The notes under the pieces are model-generated. The model saw only the letters and a program-made list of their open reading frames with translations, made no database searches and was not told the DNA's origin. A stretch of 64,000 nucleotides of DNA from Streptomyces tropicalis (lineage in GTDB: Bacteria; Actinomycetota; Actinomycetes; Streptomycetales; Streptomycetaceae): positions 281,820 to 345,819 of the forward strand of contig NZ_JARJBB010000007.1 of NCBI RefSeq assembly GCF_029269835.1, read 5' to 3'. Position 1 is the first letter of the stretch, and the number at the start of each line of letters is the position of its first letter. Below are positions 34,963-44,054 of the stretch, piece after piece. Both the position numbers and the translations under genes were made by a program.

Positions 34963-37629
34963 GTGGACAACCGCGTTCCCGGCCGCAGGACGGCACCGGT
35001 CCATCCGAGGTGGTCCGACCGCCTGATACGGCAGATCGACACCTTCGCGGCCACCCGGTCGCGCGCCCGGACCGTGCCGGCGCTGGTCCTGGTCAGGGAG
35101 GACGGCGGCGACGTCCGCGCGCCGGCCTTCCTGGTCCGCGAGTACGAGCACCGGCTGACGCGGGCGCACGGCGACTCCGCCTGTCAGGTGCCGCACGCGG
35201 TGGTCGACGACGCGGAGTCGGACGGCACTTTCCTCGCGGCGATCGACCACGTGGCGGCACGGTTCGAGATGACCATGCCGTCGGGGCGCCTGCGGCTTCC
35301 CGCCTTCCACACCTGCCGGGCCGTACTGGATCTGGAGCGTGGCTCCGGTGATCTGCGGGCCCGGCAGCAGCCGGTCCTGGACGGCCTGTACGGGGCGCTC
35401 CTGGAGCGGAGGCGGGCGCTCGGGGCCTGCGCGCGCATCGCCGGATTCCTCGGACAGCACTTCCTGACCGGCTGGCTGCAGGGGCTGGTGGCGGCGCTCG
35501 TCGTCGGCCTGCCGAAGGCCTGCTACGGGTTCCGTCTGCGCCGCCGGGGCCTGCGATGGGTGGCCGACGAACTGAACGCGGCCTGCTTCCTCGACGCCTC
35601 CCTCGCCTTCTGCAAGGACGGCGGTCTGGCACCCGAGGATCCCCGGGTCCGGCGGATCCTGCTGCGGGCGCTGCTCGCCGACCTGCGCCGGGCGACGCGG
35701 CGCAGGTCCCCGCTGAGCCATCTGTGGGCGCGGCGCCGGTGGTCCTTCGTGGTCCTGATTCCCGAGGTCGACGACGTGCGGGGCCCGGGCCGGGCGTTCC
35801 TCGGCACCTTCGGGGAGCTCGCCGTGGACGAGACGACCCGGCCGCTGCTGGTCCTGGCCGCCTGCGCGGGTCCGCCACCGGACTACGCCGTGCCCGCGGA
35901 CGCCGACCCGGCCCGGCCCAACGGCATCGCCGACAAGGTCTTCACCCTGCTCGGCGAGGGCAGCGCCGAACCGGTCCGCCTGGTCACGCTGCCCGCCGAG
36001 GACGACGACGCCGAGCGCACGGCGGAGAAGCGGCTGACCACCCGTCCCGGCGTGGACGCCCGCAGGGACAGCGCGCTGGACTGGCTGCGGCCGACCGCGC
36101 TGCCGGTCCTGGCCGTGCTGGGCGTCGCCGCCGTCCTGGTGCCCCGCCATCTGTGGGCGCCCCCTCCGGCCGCGCCGAAGGCGCCGCCCTCCTGCGTCTC
36201 GGTGCGCACCGGGGAGCGGGTCGGCATCACCGACGGGGTCCGCTGCGACCTGGCCGTCCCCGGAGCACGCGGCGAGGAGCTGCGGGAACTGGAACGGGAG
36301 GTGGCCCGGCAGAACGCCGCGATCACGGACGGGCGGTACCAGACCCTGGTGTTCCTCGCGCCCCTGAGCCTGCAGGCCGGGGTGTACGACGACCCGCCCA
36401 TCGGGCTCCAGATCCTGCGCGGGGCGATCGCCCAGCAGCACCGCCTCAACAGCGAGGTCCGGCAGAACAAGATGCCGATCCGGCTGCTGATCGCCAACAC
36501 CGGCCAGTACTTCCGCTACGGCGCCCGCAGCGGGGCGGCGCCGGGCGATCCGGACGTCAGCCGCATGATCATCGAGCGGCGGCGGAAGGAACGCATCGCC
36601 GCGGTCATCGGCCTCACCCAGAGCCGGCCCGAGTCGATGCAGGCGGCCCGTGAACTGGACCGGGCCGGCATCCCGGTCGTCGCCAACGGGGTGACCGGCA
36701 GCCGGCTGGTCGGCCCCGACGCACCGCAGCGCTACTTCCAGATCTCCGCTCCCAACACCCGGGTCGCCGCCGTCCTGGCCGACTTCGTGCGCCGCTCCCC
36801 CGCCGTCCGCGCGTTCACCGGCCGCAGCCCGCACGCCGTCGTCGTGTACGACCCGACCGACGCGTACTTCAGCACGGACCTGAAGGACCTCTTCACAGGG
36901 GCCTACCGCGCCCACGGCGACATCGACGAGGTCGCCTACAGCGAGCGGCCGGGCGCCACCACGCCCGCCGCGATCGCGGCCGACGTGTGCAACAAGGTCG
37001 CGGCCACCCACGGCATCGTGGTCTACCTGGGCCGTTCCGGGGTGCTGCCGAGTCTGCTGAACGCCATGCAGTCGGCGGGCGGCCCGTGCCAGCCGCCGCA
37101 GGGCACGACGATTCCGCTGATCGCCGAGAGCGCGCCCATCGACTTCCAGCTCCATCCGGTGCGCACGGCGCGGTCGTACCCGTACGTGACGGTCTTCTAC
37201 GAGACGGCCAACGCGCCCACGCAGGACGCCCGGGACCCCTACGCCCAGTTCGCCCAGGGCTTCGCCGCGGTCTTCGGGACGCGGGGTGCCGACGCCGACG
37301 CGGCCGGCGGGTTCGACACCGTCGGCATCGTCACCCAGGTCATCGAGAACCTGCTCCCCACCTCGCCGAGCGCCGATGTCGAGCCCAACGACATCTACCT
37401 CTGGCTGACCGCCCACGGTGTGGCCCAGTACCCGGGCGCCTCCGGTGTGCTGCGTCTGGACGGCTCCCACAAGTACCCGCCCGACAAGGCCGTCTTCGTC
37501 CGCGGGATCGCCCAGCCGCAGGGCACCACCACCACGCTGCTGAGCTGCGGTCTCCTCCCCGACCGGCAGGATCCCGCGACCTGGGGGACCCCGCCGGACG
37601 CCTTCCCCTGCCCGCGCGACCCCCGCTGA
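34963..37629 (+). CDS. Membrane-anchored periplasmic-binding-protein fusion
   Basis: An 888-residue protein. Residues 1-370 are predicted cytoplasmic, of unrecognised family, with no Walker A motif visible and hydrophobic stretches only near 165-180. One membrane helix (about 376-397, ALPVLAVLGVAAVLVP) is followed by an outer domain (about 415-880) with the type-1 periplasmic-binding fold used for branched-chain amino acids and similar ligands (IAAVIGLTQSRPESMQAARE, AGIPVVANGVTGSRL). The start is GTG 34963, because CGGAGG lies six bases before it; an ATG at 34924 has no ribosome site. No ABC permease or ATPase is nearby, so the outer domain probably senses a ligand and signals inward. Not a lipoprotein. 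Confidence 0.75.
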   Translation: MDNRVPGRRTAPVHPRWSDRLIRQIDTFAATRSRARTVPALVLVREDGGDVRAPAFLVREYEHRLTRAHGDSACQVPHAVVDDAESDGTFLAAIDHVAARFEMTMPSGRLRLPAFHTCRAVLDLERGSGDLRARQQPVLDGLYGALLERRRALGACARIAGFLGQHFLTGWLQGLVAALVVGLPKACYGFRLRRRGLRWVADELNAACFLDASLAFCKDGGLAPEDPRVRRILLRALLADLRRATRRRSPLSHLWARRRWSFVVLIPEVDDVRGPGRAFLGTFGELAVDETTRPLLVLAACAGPPPDYAVPADADPARPNGIADKVFTLLGEGSAEPVRLVTLPAEDDDAERTAEKRLTTRPGVDARRDSALDWLRPTALPVLAVLGVAAVLVPRHLWAPPPAAPKAPPSCVSVRTGERVGITDGVRCDLAVPGARGEELRELEREVARQNAAITDGRYQTLVFLAPLSLQAGVYDDPPIGLQILRGAIAQQHRLNSEVRQNKMPIRLLIANTGQYFRYGARSGAAPGDPDVSRMIIERRRKERIAAVIGLTQSRPESMQAARELDRAGIPVVANGVTGSRLVGPDAPQRYFQISAPNTRVAAVLADFVRRSPAVRAFTGRSPHAVVVYDPTDAYFSTDLKDLFTGAYRAHGDIDEVAYSERPGATTPAAIAADVCNKVAATHGIVVYLGRSGVLPSLLNAMQSAGGPCQPPQGTTIPLIAESAPIDFQLHPVRTARSYPYVTVFYETANAPTQDARDPYAQFAQGFAAVFGTRGADADAAGGFDTVGIVTQVIENLLPTSPSADVEPNDIYLWLTAHGVAQYPGASGVLRLDGSHKYPPDKAVFVRGIAQPQGTTTTLLSCGLLPDRQDPATWGTPPDAFPCPRDPR

Positions 37630-37798
37630 CCGGCGGGCCCTCGCGTGCGCCCGGGCCGGTTCGGATCGAGAATGAACCGGCGGACGGGGGGCGGACGGCG
37701 CGCGGCGGATGCCGAAGGGACATCTCCATGGACGCTCAGGTGCCCTCCCCGACGGGAGGATCCCCGGGCACCCGCACCCCCGCGGGCAGCGGGCCGGC

Positions 37799-39925
37799 AT
37801 GACGGCCCGGCCGGGCAGGAACCCGGTCCTGCCACGGGCGGTGCAGGTCACCGCCGCGGCCGGCGCAGGCTTCTACGCCTTCCTATACGGCCTGGACCAG
37901 CCGGTCTCGGCGCTCTACGCGATCTTCGCTCCGATCGCCCTCGGGCTGCTGTCCACCGTCCCCGGCACCGGACGCGCCCAGGCCGCGCTGACGGTGAAGG
38001 CCCTGCCGGCCGCCGTGCTGCTGGTGCTCCTGGGCACGGCGCTCGCGGTGGCCACGTCGGCCGCCGTGGCCGGCATGCTGGTCGTCGGGTTCGTGCTCAG
38101 TTTCGCCGCGGTCGCCGGTGCCCGCGTCGGGGGAGCCGCGCCCGGACTGCAGCTCCTGTACATCCTGGCCTGCTTCCCGCCGTACGCCCCGCAGACCCTG
38201 GGGGCCCGGCTGACCGGCCTCGTCGTGGGCGTCCTGCTGCTGGCCGCGGCCGAGGTGCTCCTGCTGCCGGGCCCGGTCCCGCCGACGTACCGGGACGTCC
38301 TCTGCGACGGCCTGCGGGCGGCGGCCACGGCGGTGCGCGATCCGGACCGTGTCACCCCGGCGGACCTGCGCGGGCGGGGCGAGGCGCTGCGGCTGTCCAA
38401 CGTGGCGGCCGGGGAGTGCCCGGCCGGACCGGGGCGCAGGGACCGGGCGCTGGCCCAGGCGGGAGCCGCGGTCCGGCGGGTCCTGGAGCAGCTGGCCACC
38501 TGGGCCGGGGGCCCGGATCCGCACGACCGGCCCCCGGGGCCCGACCGGGCGGCCGCCGCGCTGCTGGATCGGGTCGCCGGCGACTGCGCGGCGACCGAGG
38601 GCGCCCTGCGGGCGCGCGGCCGGCCCCCGTCTCCGGCGGCACTGGAGGAGGCCATCCGGCTGTTCCAGGCCGAGCGGATCGAGAGCACCGCCGAGGCGCC
38701 GCGCCGGGGACCGGGCACGGCCGTGCTGCGCCGGCAGGCGGCCGTGCTCGCCCTGGCGGAGTCCACGTGGATGGCGGTGACCGCCGTCGGCGTGGCCGAC
38801 GGCGGCCGGCTCCGGGGGCCGCTGCCCCCGCGCGAGGTCTTCTGGTACGCGACCCTGTCGACGCCCCGGCTGTGGGCGCGCCGGATCGCCGGGAACCTCA
38901 CCCACCGGTCGGTGTGGTTCCAGAACGCCGTACGGGTCTCCGCGGGCCTCGCGGCGGCCCGGCTGGTCGCCGGCACGCTGGACCTGGCGCACGGGTTCTG
39001 GGTCCTCCTGGCGGTGCTGACCCTGGGTCGCACCACGGCCGGCGCCACCTGGCGGGCCGTGCGCCTGGCGCTGGTGGGGACGCTGGTGGGCGCGGTCGCC
39101 GCGGGGGCGCTGCTCGCCGGGCTCGGCTGGCACCCGGCGGTCTACGCCATCCTGCTGGTGCCGGGCATGCTGGCCGCCTTCGTCCTCGGGCCGCGACTGG
39201 GCGTGGCGTACGCGCAGGGACTGTTCACGCTGGTGGTCGCGCTGATCTTCGCGCAGATCACGCCGACGTCCTGGCACCTGTCGGAGGAACGCATCGTCGA
39301 CGTCGTCACGGGCAGCGCCATCGGTCTGCTGTGCGGACTGCTGGCCTGGCCGGCGGGGGCGCGCCGCGAGGTCCGCCGGACGATGGCGGCGCTGCTGCAC
39401 GCCTGCGGCGGGCTGATCCCGGCCACGGTCGACTGCCTGCTGGCCCCGCCGGGCCGGGGCACGGACCCGCCCGAGACGTTTCCGGCGCTGCACCGTCTGC
39501 GCCTGGCGGAGGCGGCCTACGCGCAGTACCGCAGTGAGCCGCCGGCCGCCCGGGAGGGGGCGCCGGTGGACTGGCACGCGGTGCTCATCGTGGCGTACCA
39601 GTCGGTGCTGGGCGCCCAGCGGCTGCCGCGGTTCGAGTCGGCGGCCCGGGATGCGCCGCCGGGGGCGCGCGACTGGGCCTGCCGGACGGCGGCCGGGCTG
39701 GCGGACGACGCGGACCGGATCGCCGGCCTGTTCAGCCACCCGGACGGGGCCCGCCCGGGGCGGAGTCCCCGGGCGCTGCCGCCGGACCACCGGGCGGCGC
39801 TGCCGACGGTCGTCGATCTCGAGGTGTGGCTGACGGGCATCGACCGGCAGCTCACCCGCATCGAGGCGTCCGTGGGCCCGGAGCCGGGGCGGGGTTCCAC
39901 CTCGGAGGCCGCTCCGGGCGGGTAG
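37799..39925 (+). CDS. FUSC-family membrane protein (second copy)
   Basis: A 708-residue protein with two clusters of membrane helices (about 20-180 and 375-530) and soluble segments between and after, the FUSC/YccS-like layout. The second cluster contains DLAHGFWVLLAVLTLGRTTAGATW, the most conserved family region. ATG 37799 is chosen because the preceding 90 bases look untranslated; its ribosome site is weak. It follows the binding-protein fusion by 169 bases on the same strand. Function is unknown: aromatic-acid or envelope-related export is suggested by relatives. Confidence 0.8.
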   Translation: MTARPGRNPVLPRAVQVTAAAGAGFYAFLYGLDQPVSALYAIFAPIALGLLSTVPGTGRAQAALTVKALPAAVLLVLLGTALAVATSAAVAGMLVVGFVLSFAAVAGARVGGAAPGLQLLYILACFPPYAPQTLGARLTGLVVGVLLLAAAEVLLLPGPVPPTYRDVLCDGLRAAATAVRDPDRVTPADLRGRGEALRLSNVAAGECPAGPGRRDRALAQAGAAVRRVLEQLATWAGGPDPHDRPPGPDRAAAALLDRVAGDCAATEGALRARGRPPSPAALEEAIRLFQAERIESTAEAPRRGPGTAVLRRQAAVLALAESTWMAVTAVGVADGGRLRGPLPPREVFWYATLSTPRLWARRIAGNLTHRSVWFQNAVRVSAGLAAARLVAGTLDLAHGFWVLLAVLTLGRTTAGATWRAVRLALVGTLVGAVAAGALLAGLGWHPAVYAILLVPGMLAAFVLGPRLGVAYAQGLFTLVVALIFAQITPTSWHLSEERIVDVVTGSAIGLLCGLLAWPAGARREVRRTMAALLHACGGLIPATVDCLLAPPGRGTDPPETFPALHRLRLAEAAYAQYRSEPPAAREGAPVDWHAVLIVAYQSVLGAQRLPRFESAARDAPPGARDWACRTAAGLADDADRIAGLFSHPDGARPGRSPRALPPDHRAALPTVVDLEVWLTGIDRQLTRIEASVGPEPGRGSTSEAAPGG

Positions 39926-40044
39926 GACGGTGCGGCCGCGGGGGGCGGTCCACTGCCGGGGGCCGGTGCTGAGTCCCGAGTGGTGGGAAGTGCGCGCCGG
40001 GGGTGGTTCGGGTGCTCCCACGTCCCGATGGACCGGCCCCCGTC

Positions 40045-40497
40045 TCACACGGAGGCGTGTCCTTCGAGGTACCGGCGGACGGCGCCCGGAAGGGGGACAC
40101 GGGCCGCTTCCGCGAGCGGCATCCAGCGGCGCTGTGCGGGGGCGAGCCGGGCGTCGTCGGACGGGGTCTCGCTGAGCAGCTGGCACACCACGGCGGGTAC
40201 GGCGTCCCGCGCACCCACGGCACCCTCGGCGGCGTGAGGGCCCGCGAGGCCGTCGGGACCGTCCTGGGCGTCGGGGGAATCGGCGTGCTCGGGACCGGAG
40301 GGCAACACCGTGGAACCGTCCACCAGGTAGCCGGTGAGCTCGTACACCAGGCGCGCGGCTGCGGCCTCGGCACGCTCGGCGGGCTCCCGGCCGCCCGTGG
40401 GCAGCGCCCAGCCGTCCGGCCCCTCCGCGAGCAGCAGCCGCCCGTCGTACACGACGACCGCCTGCACCACACCCTGGTCCGTCCGCTCCGGCGTCAT
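40045..40497 (-). CDS. NUDIX-like protein with degenerate catalytic box
   Basis: A 150-residue protein. The expected Nudix box GX5EX7REUXEEXGU reads here LPTGGREPAERAEAAAARLVYELTG, so the first part fits (GGREPAE then R) but the RE pair is RL and the EE pair is EL. Key metal-binding glutamates are therefore missing, and normal pyrophosphohydrolase activity is unlikely. GAGGAG lies ten bases before the ATG. Flanking strands (GVVQAVVVYDGRLLLAEG) are typical of the fold. It might bind nucleotides or NAD-type ligands. Confidence 0.7.
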   Translation of the reverse strand: MTPERTDQGVVQAVVVYDGRLLLAEGPDGWALPTGGREPAERAEAAAARLVYELTGYLVDGSTVLPSGPEHADSPDAQDGPDGLAGPHAAEGAVGARDAVPAVVCQLLSETPSDDARLAPAQRRWMPLAEAARVPLPGAVRRYLEGHASV

Positions 40498-40655
40498 GGC
40501 CCGGCCGCTCCTCGCCTCGTCGCGCGCGGGCCGTCCGGCCCGCGGTCCCGCCGCCTTGCGTACCCGTCCTACCCGTACCGCGGGGGTTCACGCGCGGGCC
40601 CCGTCACGGCCGGAAGGCGGACCCGCCGGGCGGGCGGGACGCACGTGATGCCCTC

Positions 40656-40661
40656 TAGGCT
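40656..40661 (+). promoter_or_regulatory. Putative -10 box of the GreA-like gene
   Basis: TAGGCT, 46 bases before the ATG at 40708, in a GC-rich context. The same hexamer appears before marR. Confidence 0.4.
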
Positions 40662-40707
40662 GGAGGCAGGGGGATCTTCCGGCGCTGTCGGCACCGCGGG
40701 AGTGACC

Positions 40708-41205
40708 ATGAGCAGGGAACCCGAGGAGAGCACCGAACCCGGGGCGATCGGCACCGAGGCACGGCGGGCACTCGAGCGGGAACTCGCCGATCTGCGCACC
40801 GAACGCGAGGCGGTCGCCTCCACCCTCGGCGGCACGGACACCGCCGGCGACACCGCCGACCAGGCGGACGAGTTGCAACGGGCCACCGAGCTGGACCGGC
40901 TGGACAACCGGATCGAAACGCTCCGCACACGGCTCGAGAGGGCGAGCAGGGCGGCTCCGCCGAGCACGGACGCGGTGGGGGTGGGCAGCACCGTCGAGGT
41001 CCGTTTCGCGGACGGCACGACGGAGACAGTGCAGATCGGTGAGATCGCCGCGGAGTCGGACCTGACCCTGGTGACCGCCGACAGCCCGCTCGGCCGCGCC
41101 CTGCTGGGCCACCGGGCCGGCGACTCGGTCGCGTACGACACCCCGGACGGCCGCGCGACGGCCACCGTGGTGTCGCTCGGCGAGCGGCCGGACGCAGCGC
41201 GGTAG
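40708..41205 (+). CDS. GreA/GreB-family elongation factor-like protein
   Basis: A 165-residue protein. An N-terminal coiled-coil hairpin (about 15-80, TEARRALERELADLRTERE through DRLDNRIETLRTRLERA) is followed by the C-terminal GreA domain (about 90-160, VGSTVEVRFADGTTETVQIG, DSPLGRALLGHRAGDSVAY). Gre factors enter the RNA polymerase secondary channel. The tip of the coiled coil carries acidic residues (GDTADQADEL) where GreA has its catalytic acids, but the sequence is not standard, so it may be a regulatory paralogue. GGGAG precedes the ATG. Confidence 0.85.
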   Translation: MSREPEESTEPGAIGTEARRALERELADLRTEREAVASTLGGTDTAGDTADQADELQRATELDRLDNRIETLRTRLERASRAAPPSTDAVGVGSTVEVRFADGTTETVQIGEIAAESDLTLVTADSPLGRALLGHRAGDSVAYDTPDGRATATVVSLGERPDAAR

Positions 41206-41250
41206 CCCCCGCCGTCGCCGGTGAGGGTGCCCGAGCCGGGAAGCGGACCG

Positions 41251-42204
41251 TCAGGCCGGGGTCGGGGGAGGACCGGAGGGCGCAGCCGGCGGGTCGTCGA
41301 GGAACGCGGCGGTCGGCACGTGGAAGAGGCATCCGGTGACCGGCACCGAGAAGTCCAGGAGCCGGTCGTGCACACCGGGGCGGTCACCGAGGAACATGTT
41401 CCGCAGCATCCGTTCGGTGACCTCGGGCGTACGGGCGTAGCCGATGAAGTACGTGCCGAACTCACCGTCCCCGACGCGGCCGAAGGGCATGTTCTCCCGC
41501 ACGATCTTCCGTTCGCGCCCGTCCGCGCCGGTGACGGTGGTGAGCGCCACGTGCGCATCCGCGGGCTTCTCCTCGTCCGGCAGCTCGACGTTGTCCGGTT
41601 TGGTGCGTCCGACGGCCAGCTCCTGTGCGCGGGTGGTCAGGGCGTTCCAGGCATCCAGGTCGTGCAGGTACTTCTGGACGACCACATAGCTGCCGCCCGC
41701 GAAGGCGGGGTCCTCGTCGCCGACGAACACCGCGTCCGCCGCCACCCGGCCCTCGGGGTTCTCGCTGCCGTCGACGAAGCCGAGAAGGTCGCGCTCGTCG
41801 AAGGAGCGGAAGCCGTGCACCTCGTCGACGACGACGGCCGCCCCGCGGAGGCGTTCGCCGATCAGCCGGGCCAGTTCGAAGCACAGGTCCATGCGGCGGG
41901 CGCGGAGGTGGAAGAGCAGGTCGCCCGGGGTGGACGGAGCCCGGTGGCGCGGACCGTCCAGGGGCACGAAGGGGTGGAGATCGCGTGGGCGCGGTCCGGT
42001 GAAGAGCCGGTCCCAGGCGGCGGAGCCGATGCCGACGACGCAGCTCAGCCCGGCGTCGGGGGCACGGAAGCCGACCGAGCGGCGCAGCCCGGCGATGTCC
42101 TGGAGGAGTTCACGGACCGCGGGTTCCCCGCCGTCGTCGACGGTGCAGACGAGGAACATCGCGTACCTCGCCGGCGGGGTGGTCACCGTCTGCGGTGCGC
42201 TCAC
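41251..42204 (-). CDS. DypB-type dye-decolourising peroxidase
   Basis: A 317-residue heme peroxidase. GFVDGSENP (142-150) is the family motif. Asp145, His218, Arg236 and Asn238 correspond, with a constant offset of eight, to Asp153, His226, Arg244 and Asn246 of Rhodococcus jostii DypB, the distal, proximal and pocket residues (residue numbers from memory of the literature). The start is GTG 42204, since AGGAGG lies eight bases before it. No encapsulin is adjacent, and the C-terminal tail (APSGPPPTPA) lacks an evident encapsulin-targeting motif. It is the last gene before the lux-like cluster and divergent from it. Confidence 0.92.
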   Translation of the reverse strand: MSAPQTVTTPPARYAMFLVCTVDDGGEPAVRELLQDIAGLRRSVGFRAPDAGLSCVVGIGSAAWDRLFTGPRPRDLHPFVPLDGPRHRAPSTPGDLLFHLRARRMDLCFELARLIGERLRGAAVVVDEVHGFRSFDERDLLGFVDGSENPEGRVAADAVFVGDEDPAFAGGSYVVVQKYLHDLDAWNALTTRAQELAVGRTKPDNVELPDEEKPADAHVALTTVTGADGRERKIVRENMPFGRVGDGEFGTYFIGYARTPEVTERMLRNMFLGDRPGVHDRLLDFSVPVTGCLFHVPTAAFLDDPPAAPSGPPPTPA

Positions 42205-42791
42205 GGCCTGCGCCTCCTGATTCTCCGCGGCCGCCGGCCGCCCGGCCCGGGCGCAGGCGTACCGGGGCCGCGGCGTCCGTCCGGGCACGGCTCTCCCCCA
42301 GTCTCACCGCGCCCTCCGGGGCCCGCCAGGCGAGTGGCCCGTTCCGAGCGGCACCGGCCCGTCCGCCGGAAGCCCGGACCCCTCCTCCAAGGGCTTTTTC
42401 CGACAACGCCTCCCGCCGACGTTTTTCGGACGCCTTTCGCGGGGCATTCCACCACCCGTCATAAAGCCCCCTTGAGGGAGGCCGAACAATTGCTTATGGC
42501 AGGACGGGCGCATGTGACCACCGTCTCCGTCCGCGGCGGAACCGAATGCAGGGAGAGCCCGTCAGCACGTCCGAAATCCATTGCACAGCGGGCCAGTTGG
42601 GTCAAGAGCATTCCGAATGATGAGATACGCTTCCGATGCAGGACGCCGCCCCAGTCGCACACGGGCGCAGCGCCGCATCACGTCGTGGGTGACGCCTCCC
42701 TCCGCCCTGTCGGAGCGCACCGGATCCGTCACACCGCCGTCGGTCCTTCCTTCTGCCGTCGGTTCAACCAGCATGCTTCGAGCAGGAATTG
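42205..42791. other. Intergenic region and leader of the lux-like operon
   Basis: About 590 bases between the DyP gene and the five-gene operon, less GC-rich than average. A possible promoter is TTGAGG at 42473-42478 with TTATGG about 16 bases on. That would leave a transcribed leader of roughly 290 bases. A 24-codon open frame starting at 42547 has no ribosome site and no coding bias. No riboswitch core was recognised. Confidence 0.4.
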
Positions 42792-44054
42792 ATGCCCGTT
42801 CAGTCTCTCGCGGAGCTCATACGCTTCGCGCGCACCAACTCGCCTTTCTACCGCTCCCTTTACGCCCACCTTCCCGAAACCGGGATACGCCTCACCGACC
42901 TTCCCGTGGTCCCGCAGGCGGATTTCTGGCGGGCCAACACGCCGCGCGACAACGGGCTACTGACCGCACCCCTGGACGAGGCGGTCGTCTTCCGCAGCGG
43001 CGGCACGACGGGATCCCCGAAGTTCTCCTACTACACCCGCACCGAATGGCGGGAGTTCACCACCGCGTTCGGCGCCGGACTGGTCACCGCTGGATTGCGG
43101 GCGGGCCATCGGGTGGCCGACCTGTTCTACGCGGGCGACCTGTACGCCAGTTTCAGCTTCATCCTCGACTCGCTGCACCGCTGCCCGGTCGCCAACGTAC
43201 GGCTGCCGCTGGGCGGCGCGGCGCCCTGGGAGTCCACGGCGGCCACGCTGGAGGACTTCGGGGTGCAGGTCGTGGCCGGTACCCCGACCACCCTGTGCTC
43301 ACTCGCCGAGCGCCTCGCCGCCGCCGGGCGCACCCTGCCCGAGGTGGAGCTGCTGCTGTTCGGCGGCGAGTGCCTCTTCGGAGACCAGCTCCCGCTGCTG
43401 AAAGCGGCGTTCCCGAACGCCCTCGCGCGCTCCCTGGGGTATGCGAGCGTGGACGCCGGGCTGCTCGGCGAGGCCGTGCCCGGCGAGGACACCCGGGTGC
43501 ACCGCGCGTTCACCCCGCACACGCTGGTCGAGATCCTCGACGACGAGACCGACCGTGCCGTCGAGGACGCGGGCGTGCCGGGCCGGCTGGTCGTCACCGA
43601 CCTGCGGCGGCGGCTGATGCCGGTCCTGCGCTACCCGGCCGGCGACCGGGCCGCCTGGGTGGACCGCGCCGCGGGTGTGTTCCGCATCCTCGGCCGCGCC
43701 GAGGAGGGCGTCCGGGTCGGCCCCGTGTCGCTGTACACGCAGGACGTGCACGACGTCGTCACGGCGACGGACACCGACGGCGACGTGGCCGGACTGCAGC
43801 TCGTGGTGCGCCGCAGGGACGGCCGGGACGGCCTGGTGCTGCGTCTGGCCACCGCCGAGCCGGGCGCACGGCACACGGCCCTGGGCGAGGCCCTCGCCGG
43901 AGCCGTCCTGGCACAGCGCCCGCTCTACGCGAGCGCCGCCACCGCCGGACACGTCAACGCACTCACCGTCGAGTGGGTGCGGCACCGCGACCTGGCCGTC
44001 AACTCCCGCTCCGGCAAGCTCATCCGCGTCGTCGACGAACGGCCGCACTCATGA
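42792..44054 (+). CDS. PaaK-like adenylate-forming enzyme (gene 1 of lux-like operon)
   Basis: A 420-residue enzyme of the ANL superfamily (phenylacetate-CoA ligase branch). SGGTTGSPKFSYYTR at about 69-83 is the P-loop-like ATP motif. Later come the acyl-binding strand LLLFGGECLFGDQ and RYPAGDRAAWV with the conserved Asp of the hinge. It probably activates a carboxylic acid as acyl-AMP, with CoA or another acceptor unknown. GCAGGA lies six bases before the ATG. It overlaps the next gene by ATGA. Confidence 0.85.
   Translation: MPVQSLAELIRFARTNSPFYRSLYAHLPETGIRLTDLPVVPQADFWRANTPRDNGLLTAPLDEAVVFRSGGTTGSPKFSYYTRTEWREFTTAFGAGLVTAGLRAGHRVADLFYAGDLYASFSFILDSLHRCPVANVRLPLGGAAPWESTAATLEDFGVQVVAGTPTTLCSLAERLAAAGRTLPEVELLLFGGECLFGDQLPLLKAAFPNALARSLGYASVDAGLLGEAVPGEDTRVHRAFTPHTLVEILDDETDRAVEDAGVPGRLVVTDLRRRLMPVLRYPAGDRAAWVDRAAGVFRILGRAEEGVRVGPVSLYTQDVHDVVTATDTDGDVAGLQLVVRRRDGRDGLVLRLATAEPGARHTALGEALAGAVLAQRPLYASAATAGHVNALTVEWVRHRDLAVNSRSGKLIRVVDERPHS

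Noticed and set aside
34885..37851. A 988-codon open frame on the minus strand.
   Set aside because: It lies opposite the binding-protein fusion gene, has no ribosome site, and its residues are the low-complexity Arg/Gly/His mix that antisense of GC-rich genes gives.
42205..42791. A riboswitch or leader peptide before the lux-like operon.
   Set aside because: No conserved riboswitch block, and the 24-codon frame at 42547 lacks a ribosome site and coding bias.
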